Source: Desulfosarcina alkanivorans (lineage in GTDB: Bacteria; Desulfobacterota; Desulfobacteria; Desulfobacterales; Desulfosarcinaceae). From it: a stretch of 64,000 nt of DNA. A model generated the notes under the pieces. The model saw only the letters and a program-made list of their open reading frames with translations, did no database searches and had not been told where the DNA came from. Made by a program: the position numbers and the translations under genes. The stretch covers positions 3,410,001-3,474,000 of the forward strand of contig NZ_AP021874.1 in the NCBI RefSeq assembly GCF_009688945.1, in the 5' to 3' direction. Positions within the stretch are counted from its first letter, which is position 1; each line of letters opens with the position of its first letter. Positions 44,883-53,707 of the stretch are shown here, one piece after another.

Positions 44883-46736
44883 TTACATTAGGTGAGAATT
44901 GATAAACAGGTGGCATATGATGCTGGCCGCATATCCCAGAATAATGATGGGCGTCCATTTCAGGTGGGCACCGAAGGTGTAGGTTCCCCTGGCCGTACCC
45001 ATGAGGGCGACGCCGGCGGCTGAGCCGATGGAGAGCATGCTGCCGCCAACCCCCGCCGTCAAGGTCACCAGCAGCCATTGCCCGTGAGACATGGCCGGGT
45101 CCATGGTGAGCACGGCAAACATGACCGGAATGTTGTCCACGATTGCGGAAAGGAACCCGACAATCACATTGGCCGACGTGGCCCCCAGGTCAAGGTACAT
45201 ATACTGGGAAACGGCCGCCAGGTATCCAAACTGCGCCAGTCCGCCCACACAGAGAATCACGCCGTAAAAAAACAGCAGGGTATCCCACTCGGCACGGGCA
45301 ATCTTTTTCATGAGATCAAAATGCTTGGCGGCGGCTTTCTTTTCCGTAAAATCCTGCAGCACCTCAACGGCACCGACAACCTCGCCGGTCTCGTCCTTCA
45401 CGGGTGCACCGGAAAAAGAGACCCAGCGCCCCTTTTCGCCCAGTGTGGGGACAAACCGGGAGGCCTCGTAGGCTCCGCTGATGTATTCGTTGCGTTTGAA
45501 ATGCCCCTCATAGTGTCTGTCGATCATCTTTTCCGGCAGGTAATTGAGCACCAGGTCGGCCATCACCGGCTGTTTATTTTCGTAAAAGGGTTTCCACTGA
45601 TCGCGGGTGCCCACCACCTCCTTGGCCTTGATCCCGGTATAGGCCTCACAGGCCTTGTTCCAGTGGGTGACCGTGTGGTTGGCATCGATGGCAAAGGCAG
45701 GCAGGTCGACCTTTTCGATGATCGTCGACAGGTCCAGTTTGCTCTTGACGATGGTGGTAATGGGGTAGACCGATTCGGCACCCCGGGCCCCAAGGATATA
45801 ATCATAGCGCTCCGAGCGGCCCTCGTGGAGCTTGATGTGATAGGACAGGGGGCCCAGGAATCCCAGCCCCAGCATCATTCCGGCAACCGGCGGGAGGTGC
45901 AGAAAATTGTGGAAACAGACCGCCGTGGTGATGGTCGCCAGAAAAAAGGCCATGATGGCCTTGGCCCCGTATTTCATCTCCACCTTTTCATCGACTTTTT
46001 TTGGAGACGCCTTTTCAATGGCCAGGCTCATGATAGCCGCAGGAATCAGCCAGTTGACCAGGGACGGAAAAAAGATGTTGAAAAATTCACTGAATTGGAC
46101 CTTCCCTTTCTGCCAGACCATCAGGGTGGTAATGTCCCCGAAGGGCGAAAAAGCGCCGCCGGCGTTGGCGCCGACCACCACGTTGATGCAGGCCAGGGCC
46201 ACGAACTTCTTGTTGTCCCCGCCCACGGCCATGACCACGGCCCCCATCAGCAGGGCCGTCGTCAGGTTGTCGGCAATGGGTGAGATCAGAAATGCCAATG
46301 CCCCGGTCACCCAGAAGATGGACCGCAGGGAGAACCCCCGTGACACCAGAAAGGCCCGCAGGGACTGGAAGACATTTCGTTCTTCCATGGCGTTGATGTA
46401 GGTCATGGCGGCCAGCAGAAACAAAAACAATTCCGCATATTCCAACAGGCTGTGCTTGATTGCCTGGTGGGCCGTATGGGTATCTCCGATACGGATATAG
46501 GCAATCGACAAAAGCACCCAGATAAGACCGGCAGCCAGAAGCACCGGTTTGCTTTTGCGCAGGTGAATCGAATTTTCCAGGGGTACCAGCGCATAGGCCA
46601 GGACAAAAATAATGATTCCCAGATAGCCAAAGACCGTACCGGTCAAATCGGCCGATGCGGCGGCCCCATGCCCCCCTTCAGCCCATGCCAGCACGGGCAT
46701 CAGTAAAATAAAAAACAACCACCCAATCCTTCTCAT
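44883..46736 (-). CDS. nhaD: NhaD-type sodium/proton antiporter with internal PAS domain
   Basis: A 617-residue membrane protein of the NhaD family (sodium out, proton in). A signal-like hydrophobic N-terminus (1-19) is followed by about 12 membrane segments. The two conserved half-sites are SPIADNLTTALLMG (about 152-165) and SAIVDNIPVMFAV (about 530-542). Between the two halves lies a cytoplasmic insert at about 335-468 with a PAS fold: IEKVDLPAFAIDANHTVTHW, later KGRWVSFSGAPVKDETGEVVGAVEVLQDFTE. The ATG at 46736 has a GAGG site and removes a 32-codon extension. Ordinary NhaD proteins lack such a domain, so the transporter may be gated by a ligand, redox or light cue. Confidence 0.92.
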   Translation of the reverse strand: MRRIGWLFFILLMPVLAWAEGGHGAAASADLTGTVFGYLGIIIFVLAYALVPLENSIHLRKSKPVLLAAGLIWVLLSIAYIRIGDTHTAHQAIKHSLLEYAELFLFLLAAMTYINAMEERNVFQSLRAFLVSRGFSLRSIFWVTGALAFLISPIADNLTTALLMGAVVMAVGGDNKKFVALACINVVVGANAGGAFSPFGDITTLMVWQKGKVQFSEFFNIFFPSLVNWLIPAAIMSLAIEKASPKKVDEKVEMKYGAKAIMAFFLATITTAVCFHNFLHLPPVAGMMLGLGFLGPLSYHIKLHEGRSERYDYILGARGAESVYPITTIVKSKLDLSTIIEKVDLPAFAIDANHTVTHWNKACEAYTGIKAKEVVGTRDQWKPFYENKQPVMADLVLNYLPEKMIDRHYEGHFKRNEYISGAYEASRFVPTLGEKGRWVSFSGAPVKDETGEVVGAVEVLQDFTEKKAAAKHFDLMKKIARAEWDTLLFFYGVILCVGGLAQFGYLAAVSQYMYLDLGATSANVIVGFLSAIVDNIPVMFAVLTMDPAMSHGQWLLVTLTAGVGGSMLSIGSAAGVALMGTARGTYTFGAHLKWTPIIILGYAASIICHLFINSHLM

Positions 46737-47120
46737 GTTAACCTCTTTTTTCGAATATGATACCACCCGGTGACATTGGGCCCCACAATGGCCTTGATTT
46801 TCGTTGATATCAAATCCATGCCAAACCGACATGTCTCGTTTATGTCAATGGGCCCACGATTTACCTATCCCCTGATCGGCTGATAACTTTAGCCCTGGGC
46901 ACAAGGAAACGGTTGGAAAAACAAAAAGGGGTCAGCATAGTTTATCAGTGCACATATGCCAATAGTTTTTTTATGGAAACCCTGACGCAAGAAAAAAAAG
47001 GGAAAGATCCAAGGTGCCGGAGAAGCCGGCCGAAGGACAACCAAAGAGTTGATTCCGTTTGAAAACAGTGGTCAGGACGAAAGCGTCCGTAAGGTAAGAC
47101 AGATGATGAATGACACCGCG
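46737..47120 (-). other. Leader of nhaD, no gene recognised
   Basis: This 384-base gap separates nhaD from the lytic transglycosylase gene. A promoter candidate lies at 46934-46962, leaving an untranslated leader of about 190 bases before nhaD. The leader contains two copies of GGGCCCA followed by TTGACAT or ATGTCAC (partly complementary), so a folded element is possible. I could not match it to a known riboswitch. The part near 47000 holds a small GCCGG/CCGGC stem with T-rich sequence, a weak terminator. Confidence 0.4.
46934..46962 (-). promoter_or_regulatory. Candidate sigma-70 promoter of nhaD
   Basis: Minus-strand TTGGCA (46962-46957) and TATGCT (46939-46934) are spaced by 17 bases in AT-rich sequence upstream of nhaD. 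Confidence 0.42.
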
Positions 47121-47831
47121 TCAGGCAATCCGCCGGGAATCCGCGGACTGCTCCATTTTGAACTTTTCGTGAAAATGGAGAACTTTTTTGATGTAGCGCT
47201 GTGTGGCCTTAAACGGGGGTATCCCCTCATAATTTCGAACATGGCGGGAACCGGCATTGTAAGCCGCCAGAGCCAGCTGCACGTCCCCGTCGAAACGGTC
47301 CAGCAGCGACTTGAAATAACGGACGCCGCCATCAATATTCTCGGCGGGGTCGTAGGCATCCTGGACTCCCATCGCCCGGGCGGTTGAAGGCATCAGTTGC
47401 ATCAGCCCCCGGGCCCCTTTTTTGGATTCCGCATTGGGATTGTACCCGGATTCTGCAAGGATGATGGCGCGTATCAAATCCGGATCCACTTCATACCTCC
47501 CGGCCGCCCGGACGATGATACCGTGGAAGGGGATCGATTCGTTCGGCACGACGGCATCCTGTGTCACAGTTATCTCCGGAAGAATCCGGGTGGTATCCGT
47601 CAGGGCAACCTCAATCACGGGGGATACGGGCTCGGGTTCAGGCAGCAGGTCAAGTGGGCCGGGCGACTGCGGCATTGCCAGCTTTTGCAGGGGGACATGA
47701 ACGGTATCGGCAGTTGAGGAAAACGTACAGGCGGCGGTCAATAACAATGTACAGGTGGTCACCGTAAGGAAAAAGATGACCACATCCTTGAAATGGAATG
47801 AAGCAGTGGTGTCGTTATTCGTGGTATTCAT
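47121..47831 (-). CDS. Lytic transglycosylase (SLT domain)
   Basis: A 236-residue envelope protein. A hydrophobic N-terminal anchor (about 15-35) is followed by a Pro-rich linker (about 40-100) and a C-terminal SLT domain (about 105-225). The catalytic Glu is in IILAESGYNPNAESKKGARGLMQLMP, and the AYNAGSRHV motif is typical. The sequence LTAAC near residue 35 is a weak lipobox, so it may be a lipoprotein. It cleaves peptidoglycan glycan strands in the periplasm. The gene stands alone between nhaD and liv genes. Confidence 0.92.
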   Translation of the reverse strand: MNTTNNDTTASFHFKDVVIFFLTVTTCTLLLTAACTFSSTADTVHVPLQKLAMPQSPGPLDLLPEPEPVSPVIEVALTDTTRILPEITVTQDAVVPNESIPFHGIIVRAAGRYEVDPDLIRAIILAESGYNPNAESKKGARGLMQLMPSTARAMGVQDAYDPAENIDGGVRYFKSLLDRFDGDVQLALAAYNAGSRHVRNYEGIPPFKATQRYIKKVLHFHEKFKMEQSADSRRIA

Positions 47832-48276
47832 GGCATTTCACATTGATGATAAGGGTTGAACAAAACGCTGCAATGTTTTGCGTCGAGCATATCGCCCTGG
47901 AAAAGCAAATAGAATGCCGGAAAAACGTTGTAGATCAAAATTTACTTATATTTTCTTATAGTTATATAATTTTTTGCACGGACTTTCATCCATCCGGCAC
48001 AGCCAATGGCAATAAAAAGTGGTGGCATTGGCACCACAGTATGTAATATTTTTCCCAATCAAAGGGGCAAGGGCAAAAAGGGCCGGCAACCTTGACAGCC
48101 GGTGGAAGGCGCAGCCGACGGGTGTCGGGCGGGCGCTATCGATAGTCGCCAGTCGCCGCTCCGGCAAGGCCTGGACATCCCGGGCCCCGTTTTCAGCGGC
48201 TCGCACCAGGCCGGCGCATTGGCCCTGAGGCCCTGCGGTATTGCAGTGACAGGGTTCAGTCGTTTTCCGAGGACGC
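47832..48276. other. Intergenic region, AT-rich tract
   Basis: A 445-base gap lies between the transglycosylase start and the livF stop. The part at 47930-47980 is AT-rich (TATATAAT-like stretches on both strands) and probably holds the transglycosylase promoter, but no single pair of boxes stands out. No convincing gene or terminator was found. Confidence 0.4.
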
Positions 48277-48984
48277 CTAAATACCTAAATAAGCCTTTTT
48301 CACCTCTTCATTGACCAGCAGGCTGCTGGCAGCATCGGAGAGGGTAATCCGCCCATTTTCCATGACATATCCCCGGTGGGCGACTTTCAGGGCAAGATTG
48401 GCGTTCTGTTCCACGAGAAAAATGGTGGTGTTGTTCTCGCTATTAATTTTTTTAATGATTTCGAATATCTGTTTTACAATCAGCGGGGCCAGCCCGAGAG
48501 AGGGTTCATCCAGAAGCAGCAGGCGGGGTCGGGCCATCAGGGCCCGTGAGATGGCCAGCATCTGCTGCTCGCCGCCGCTCAAGGTTCCCCCGGCCTGGTT
48601 GCGTCGCTCCGCAAGGATGGGAAACAGGCTGAACACATAATCCAGGTCCGATTTCACACCCTCCTGGTCGTTCCGCAGGAATGCCCCCATATCCAGGTTT
48701 TCCAGCACGGAGAGGTAGGGGAAAATTCGACGGCCTTCCGGCACCTGGCTGATGCCCATGGAAACGATCTTGTTGGGGTTTACACGGGTAATGGCCTCCC
48801 CCAGGAAGTGAACGTTCCCGTTTCTCGGCGGAACGATCCCGGAGATGGACATCAGGGTCGTGGTTTTGCCGGCGCCGTTGGCACCGATCAGGGTGATGAT
48901 CTCACCCTCTTTGACCTCCAGGCTGACGCCTTTGAGCGCGTGTATGTTGCCGTAATAGGTATGAATATCAACGAGGCTAAGCAT
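48277..48984 (-). CDS. livF: Branched-chain amino acid ABC transporter ATPase LivF
   Basis: A 235-residue ABC ATPase. Walker A is LIGANGAGKTTT, the signature is LSGGEQQMLAISRALM and Walker B is LLLLDEPSLGLAP. It is the second ATPase of the high-affinity leucine/isoleucine/valine uptake system, and its small size and YYGNIHALKG start are typical of LivF. It overlaps livG by 8 nt and is the last gene of livK-H-M-G-F. Confidence 0.96.
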   Translation of the reverse strand: MLSLVDIHTYYGNIHALKGVSLEVKEGEIITLIGANGAGKTTTLMSISGIVPPRNGNVHFLGEAITRVNPNKIVSMGISQVPEGRRIFPYLSVLENLDMGAFLRNDQEGVKSDLDYVFSLFPILAERRNQAGGTLSGGEQQMLAISRALMARPRLLLLDEPSLGLAPLIVKQIFEIIKKINSENNTTIFLVEQNANLALKVAHRGYVMENGRITLSDAASSLLVNEEVKKAYLGI

Positions 48985-49768
48985 CTATTTCCTCTCCGAG
49001 ATAGGCCTTTATCACGTCAGAATTCTTGCTGATCGCTGCAGGTGTGCCCTGGGCAATTTTTTTACCATAATCCATGACAAAAATGCGGTCCGAAAGGCTC
49101 ATGACCAGCTTCATGTCATGCTCTATAAGCAGAATAGAGATGCCTTCACTTTCACGTATTCTGAGGATGAGTTCGTCCAGTTCCTGGGTCTCGTGGGGAT
49201 TCATGCCGGCGGCCGGTTCATCCAGGAGCAACATGAAGGGCTCGGTGGCCATGGCCCTGGCGATTTCCAGGCGCCGCTGGGCACCGTATGGCAGGTTTTT
49301 GGCGAAATCGTTGACATGCTTGTCAAGACCGATCTTTTTCAGGATCGAATAGCTTTTCTGGACCACCGCCTCCTCTTCCCGGCGCGTGGATATTCCCCTC
49401 AGGACAGCGCCCAGGATACCGGCTTTCATCCGGCAGTGGCAGCCGATCATCACATTTTCGAGAACCGTCATGTTCTGGAAGAGGCGGATATTCTGAAAGG
49501 TCCGGGCCAACCCCTTTTCGGTAACCCGGTTGGGTTTGAGCCCGTTGATCCGCTGCGCCGCTCCGTTTTTCGGGGGGCTGATCATGACATCCCCGCCGGT
49601 TGGGTTGTAGATCCCGGTAATGCAATTGAAAAAAGTCGTCTTGCCGGCACCGTTGGGCCCGATCAGGGCCACGATTTCCCCCTGGCGGACATCCAGATCG
49701 ACTTTATCCAGGGCACGCAGGCCGCCAAAATCCATTGTCAGTTGCTGTACGTCGAGTATTGGTTCCAT
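48977..49768 (-). CDS. livG: Branched-chain amino acid ABC transporter ATPase LivG
   Basis: A 263-residue ABC ATPase with LIGPNGAGKTTFFN (Walker A), a divergent signature LPYGAQRRLEIARAM and LLLDEPAAGMNPHE (Walker B). The LTMDFGGLRALDKVDLDV opening and the long helical insert after FQNIRLFQNMTVLENVM are LivG features. It pairs with LivF under the LivHM permease. It lies 9 nt after livM. Confidence 0.96.
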   Translation of the reverse strand: MEPILDVQQLTMDFGGLRALDKVDLDVRQGEIVALIGPNGAGKTTFFNCITGIYNPTGGDVMISPPKNGAAQRINGLKPNRVTEKGLARTFQNIRLFQNMTVLENVMIGCHCRMKAGILGAVLRGISTRREEEAVVQKSYSILKKIGLDKHVNDFAKNLPYGAQRRLEIARAMATEPFMLLLDEPAAGMNPHETQELDELILRIRESEGISILLIEHDMKLVMSLSDRIFVMDYGKKIAQGTPAAISKNSDVIKAYLGEEIDA

Positions 49769-49777
49769 ATCCTTTAT

Positions 49778-51016
49778 CTATTGGGCTGCTGGCCGCCCAT
49801 GCGGCACATCATGTTCGGTTTCTTTGTACTGATAGGTCCGCCGCACCGTTTCCACGATACCACCAGGCCGGAACACCATCATCACCACCAGGATCGCTCC
49901 GAATGCCAGTATGCGGTATTCGGAAAGAAAGCGCAGGTATTCGGGTAGGAGAATCAGAATAAATGCACCGACAATGACGCCCACAATGGACCCCATGCCG
50001 CCCAGCACCACCACACAAAGGATGTTGATCGATTCCCAAAGCGTGAAACTGGCCGGGTTGATAAAAGTGGTCTTGGCGGCAAAAACCACCCCGGCGAATC
50101 CCGCCCAGGTGGCCCCCAACGCAAAGGCCATAAGCTTGGTTTTACGCTTGTCGATCCCCATGGCCTGGCAGGCCACCTCGTCCTCACGAAGGGCGATCCA
50201 GGCCCTTCCGATCCGCGAATTCTGCAGGCGGTTGACCACAAAGATGGTAAACAGGCTCAGGATGATCATCAGAAAATAAATGTAAATGGTCGCCTGTTCG
50301 ATGTTCATGTCCACACCGAAAAACCCCGGTCGGGGAATGTTGGCGATGCCACTGGGCCCGAAAGAAAATTCGTTCCAGTTTTCCATTATCAGGCGAATGA
50401 TTTCCCCGAATCCCAGGGTGACAATGGCCAGGTAGTCTCCCCGCAGCCGAAGTACGGGAAACCCGAGGATGATGCCGAACAGGGCCGCCAGGCCGGCACC
50501 GATGCCGAGTACCGTCCAGAAACCGAGTCCAAAATGATAGTTGAGCAGTGCATAGGAATAGGCGCCGACGCAGTAAAAGGCGGCATAGCCCAAATCCAGC
50601 AGGCCGGCGACGCCCACCACGATGTTAAGCCCCAGGCCCAGCAGGACATAGATAAGGGCCGTTATCATGATGTTGGTCTGGTAGATGGAAAAGACGAAAG
50701 GAAAGGCCACGGCACCGACCCCCACCGTGATCAGCGCGGGTATGGTGAAACGCCGGTCAGCCAGCAATCGCTGGCTCAGGGTCACCCGGTCAACGCCGTC
50801 GGCAACCGTTTCCTGGGAGCCGCGTTCCTTGCGGCGGATCAGGAACCGCCAGACTGCACTCAGCACAAAACTGCCGATCCCCACGAAAAACAGGTTGGCC
50901 CAGCGCCATTCGATGATGTTTTCCACCGTATTGACCCGGATCACCATGATGGGGAAAGTTAAAAACATGAACCAGATGCAGACCTGGAATGATTTTTTGA
51001 GTTCGTTTGCTATCAT
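49778..51016 (-). CDS. livM: Branched-chain amino acid ABC transporter permease LivM
   Basis: A 412-residue permease with about 10 membrane segments. An N-terminal extension (about 1-110) with two TMs and a basic loop precedes the usual core (about 125-400), which has LNIVVGVAGLLDLGYAAFYCVGAY and the EAA-like ALREDEVACQAMGIDKRKTKLMAF motif. The start is uncertain: the ATG at 51016 has a GAGAAG-like site, but in-frame ATGs at 51040 and 51079 are also possible. It forms the channel with LivH. Confidence 0.92.
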   Translation of the reverse strand: MIANELKKSFQVCIWFMFLTFPIMVIRVNTVENIIEWRWANLFFVGIGSFVLSAVWRFLIRRKERGSQETVADGVDRVTLSQRLLADRRFTIPALITVGVGAVAFPFVFSIYQTNIMITALIYVLLGLGLNIVVGVAGLLDLGYAAFYCVGAYSYALLNYHFGLGFWTVLGIGAGLAALFGIILGFPVLRLRGDYLAIVTLGFGEIIRLIMENWNEFSFGPSGIANIPRPGFFGVDMNIEQATIYIYFLMIILSLFTIFVVNRLQNSRIGRAWIALREDEVACQAMGIDKRKTKLMAFALGATWAGFAGVVFAAKTTFINPASFTLWESINILCVVVLGGMGSIVGVIVGAFILILLPEYLRFLSEYRILAFGAILVVMMVFRPGGIVETVRRTYQYKETEHDVPHGRPAAQ

Positions 51017-51089
51017 GGATGTTTGCTTCTCAATGCGCATGGTTGCCGGCGACAGGCTGCCCATTGCCGGTCGTATCAATATTAAGCCG

Positions 51090-51992
51090 TTACACCTTCT
51101 CTGTGGTTGAGCGCCCCAGAATACCTGCCGGTCTGAAGATCAGGATCAAGACCAGAAAGACGAAGGCAAACACATCTTCATAGTCACTGGAAATATAACC
51201 GGTGAAAAAAGATTCGGTCCATCCGAGCACCAGCGACCCCAATACCGCGCCGGGGATTGACCCGATGCCCCCCAGCACCGCCGCCACGAAGGCTTTGATG
51301 CCGGCAATGAATCCGATGTAGAAATTGATCTGCCCGATGTGCGAAGCGATCAGCACCCCCCCGATGGCCGCCGTCGCCGAACCGATGATAAAGGTAACCG
51401 ATATCACCCGGTTGACATCCACCCCCACCAGCATGGCCATATCCCGATCCTGGGCGGTGGCGCGCATGGCTTTCCCGATCTTGGTAAATTTGATCAGGAA
51501 GGTCAGCAGGACCATGACAATCGTGGTCGTCACCAAAATGACCACTTCCGGCGAGCCGATAATGTGGGCATAGGGTTCCATGAATTCAAAATCGGGGATG
51601 AGCCCGGGAAAAGGCATGAAATCCGAAGTCTGCGCCAGCAATACATAGTTTTGCAGAAACAGGGACATGCCGATGGCGCTGATCAGTGCGGACAGGCGGG
51701 GAGCCTGGCGAAGGGGCTTGTAGGCGATTTTTTCCATGGTGTAACCGTAAGCCGATGAATACACCACGGCGACCACGGCGGCGATCAACAAAATCGCAAT
51801 CTGGTTCCACCCCAGAATGGTCAGCACGCTGATCACGATCAAAGCGGTGAAAGCACCGATCATGTATATTTCACCGTGGGCAAAATTGATCAGTTGCACG
51901 ATACCGTAAACCATGGTGTAACCCAGGGCAATCAACGCATAGATGCTGCCGCGGGTGAGCCCGCCCAGAAAAAGTTCGAAAAAATATTCCAT
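51090..51992 (-). CDS. livH: Branched-chain amino acid ABC transporter permease LivH
   Basis: A 300-residue permease with about 8 membrane segments. The opening GLTRGSIYALIALGYTMVYGIVQLINFAHGEIYMIGAF and the ATAQDRDMAMLVGVDVNRV coupling loop are typical LivH. It lies about 135 nt after livK and 73 nt before livM. Confidence 0.95.
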   Translation of the reverse strand: MEYFFELFLGGLTRGSIYALIALGYTMVYGIVQLINFAHGEIYMIGAFTALIVISVLTILGWNQIAILLIAAVVAVVYSSAYGYTMEKIAYKPLRQAPRLSALISAIGMSLFLQNYVLLAQTSDFMPFPGLIPDFEFMEPYAHIIGSPEVVILVTTTIVMVLLTFLIKFTKIGKAMRATAQDRDMAMLVGVDVNRVISVTFIIGSATAAIGGVLIASHIGQINFYIGFIAGIKAFVAAVLGGIGSIPGAVLGSLVLGWTESFFTGYISSDYEDVFAFVFLVLILIFRPAGILGRSTTEKV

Positions 51993-52128
51993 AACGATTA
52001 GACCATAAAAAGGAGTCGGGGGATACCGCCCCGCCGCGGGCAGCCGGACGTGTCAAAGTGACCTTCATAAAAAGTCAGGGGCCAGACACAGGATGTCTGT
52101 CCCCTGAACGGTTCCGAAATCACTTTCT

Positions 52129-53253
52129 CTACTTCAATTCGACGTAGGCACCATCTTTGACCTGGTACATGGAAAAACCCACACCAATCGCGTCACCGCG
52201 ATCATCGAAACGAATTTTACCCAGCGGGGTTTCCACGTCTTTGGTCCTGAGTGCGTTGGTGACCGCAGCGTAATCGGTGCTGCCGGCCTGCTCGATGGCA
52301 TTGAGCAGTGCGATGGCGGCCGCGTATGCGTTCAGGTAGAATGCACCCGGGTCGGCAGCGTAGGTTTTCTGGTGGGCCTCGTTGGCGGCAATGGCCATGG
52401 AATTCTTGGATACGTCCATGGGGCCGGTGGCATAAACGCCTTCGGCATATTTCTGGGCCACCTTGATAAAGGTATCGTCTTTTACGCCGTCGTCGGAGAT
52501 AAAGACCGTGTCCATTCTCTTCTTGCGCATCTGGGAGACAATTTTGGATGCTTCCGGATGGTAGCCGCCGAAAATGACCGCCTCGGCCTTGCTTCTTTTG
52601 ATTTTCTGAACGACGGCACTGTAGTCCACGGCACCGGGGGTAATACCTTCATAAAAGACCACTTCAGCCCGGGCGTCTTTTTCCAGAAACGCCTTGGCAA
52701 ATTCGGCCAGGCCCTTGCCGTAATCGCCCTTGTCGTGCAGCACGGCGATTTTCTTCAATTTGAGGACATCCAGTGCGAAGTCGACTTCCAGGCGGGCCTG
52801 GGCATCATCGGAAGCGATGGTGCGGAAAAAGTTGGGATAATCGCCGCTCTGGGTCAGTGCGGGGTTGGTGGCGGATGGGGACATGACCGGGATACTGGAG
52901 TCCTTGTAAATACCCAGCGCCGCCTTGGTGGCACCGGAGCAGATGTGACCCAGAACCACGTGCACCCCTTCGGATACCAGTTTGGTGGCGGTGTTGGTGG
53001 CCACTTCAGGCTTGCAGACATCGTCCTCCACCAGCAGTTCCACCTGTTTGCCGAGAACGCCGCCCTTGGCGTTGATCTCTTTTACTACCAGTTCTGCTGC
53101 CTTGATGGTCGGGATGCCATAAGAGGCAAGGTCTCCACTGTGAGGCCCGGCAACGCCCAATTTAATGGTATCCGCTGCCATGACGGTACCGGCGGCAACC
53201 AGGAATGCAGCGACAACTGCGACGACAAGAAATGGTCCCAAACGTTTTTTCAT
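52129..53253 (-). CDS. livK: Branched-chain amino acid ABC transporter substrate-binding protein
   Basis: A 374-residue periplasmic binding protein of the LivK/LivJ type. The signal peptide covers residues 1-25 (FLVVAVVAAFLVAAGTVMA). The mature protein starts ADTIKLGVAGPHSGDLASYG, and the ligand-site region GHICSGATKAALGIY and SDDAQARLEVDF follow. The ATG at 53253 is preceded by a GGAGAGG site. It is the first gene of livKHMGF, which matches the usual higher expression of the binding protein. The cargo is probably leucine, isoleucine or valine, but related proteins bind other amino acids or amides. Confidence 0.95.
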   Translation of the reverse strand: MKKRLGPFLVVAVVAAFLVAAGTVMAADTIKLGVAGPHSGDLASYGIPTIKAAELVVKEINAKGGVLGKQVELLVEDDVCKPEVATNTATKLVSEGVHVVLGHICSGATKAALGIYKDSSIPVMSPSATNPALTQSGDYPNFFRTIASDDAQARLEVDFALDVLKLKKIAVLHDKGDYGKGLAEFAKAFLEKDARAEVVFYEGITPGAVDYSAVVQKIKRSKAEAVIFGGYHPEASKIVSQMRKKRMDTVFISDDGVKDDTFIKVAQKYAEGVYATGPMDVSKNSMAIAANEAHQKTYAADPGAFYLNAYAAAIALLNAIEQAGSTDYAAVTNALRTKDVETPLGKIRFDDRGDAIGVGFSMYQVKDGAYVELK

Positions 53254-53707
53254 CACGCCTCTCCTTCTCATTTGGTTATGGTGAAACATCCACGCCAAGT
53301 AAAGACGGTTGTATATCTGAGTTGATCAAGTTCAGTCAAGTCAAAAGGCAGCCGATGGCGTCGGTTAACGGAAACGGACAGCACCATTTATCACATATGA
53401 TTTCTGTTGGTTAAAATCCTGGGCGGGGCTTTCGCCATGTCGACGCCGGGGAAACCGGCGGACCGGGGCCGACAGCTCTGAAGCGAATTCATTTTTTAAG
53501 CCTGCCACAATAAAGATATATGTTCCATTGCAAATACTGTCAACAGCATTCCTCGGGAAGATCCACGAGACGCCCGCTGTTTTAAACAGCTCAACCCGTC
53601 GCCGCGGGCAGAGGGTTAAACCTTGCCCTGGCCATCAAACCCATGTATGAGGGGGAACCAGGCGGTATGGCCGCAATTTGATATGACAGCGATTCAGGAA
53701 TACCATT
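53254..53707. other. livK-nadK divergent intergenic region
   Basis: A 454-base gap separates divergent livK and nadK. The liv promoter candidate sits at 53515-53543, so the livK leader would be about 255 bases, long enough for a regulatory RNA, though no known fold was recognised. No gene was recognised. The nadK promoter was not identified. Confidence 0.4.
53515..53543 (-). promoter_or_regulatory. Candidate sigma-70 promoter of the liv operon
   Basis: A perfect minus-strand TTGACA (53543-53538) and TATATC (53520-53515) are spaced by exactly 17 bases upstream of livK. This is the best-looking promoter in the window. Confidence 0.55.

Noticed and set aside
48060..48270. Possible terminator after livF
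   Set aside because: Several GC-rich short inverted repeats occur but none is followed by a T-run on the minus strand.
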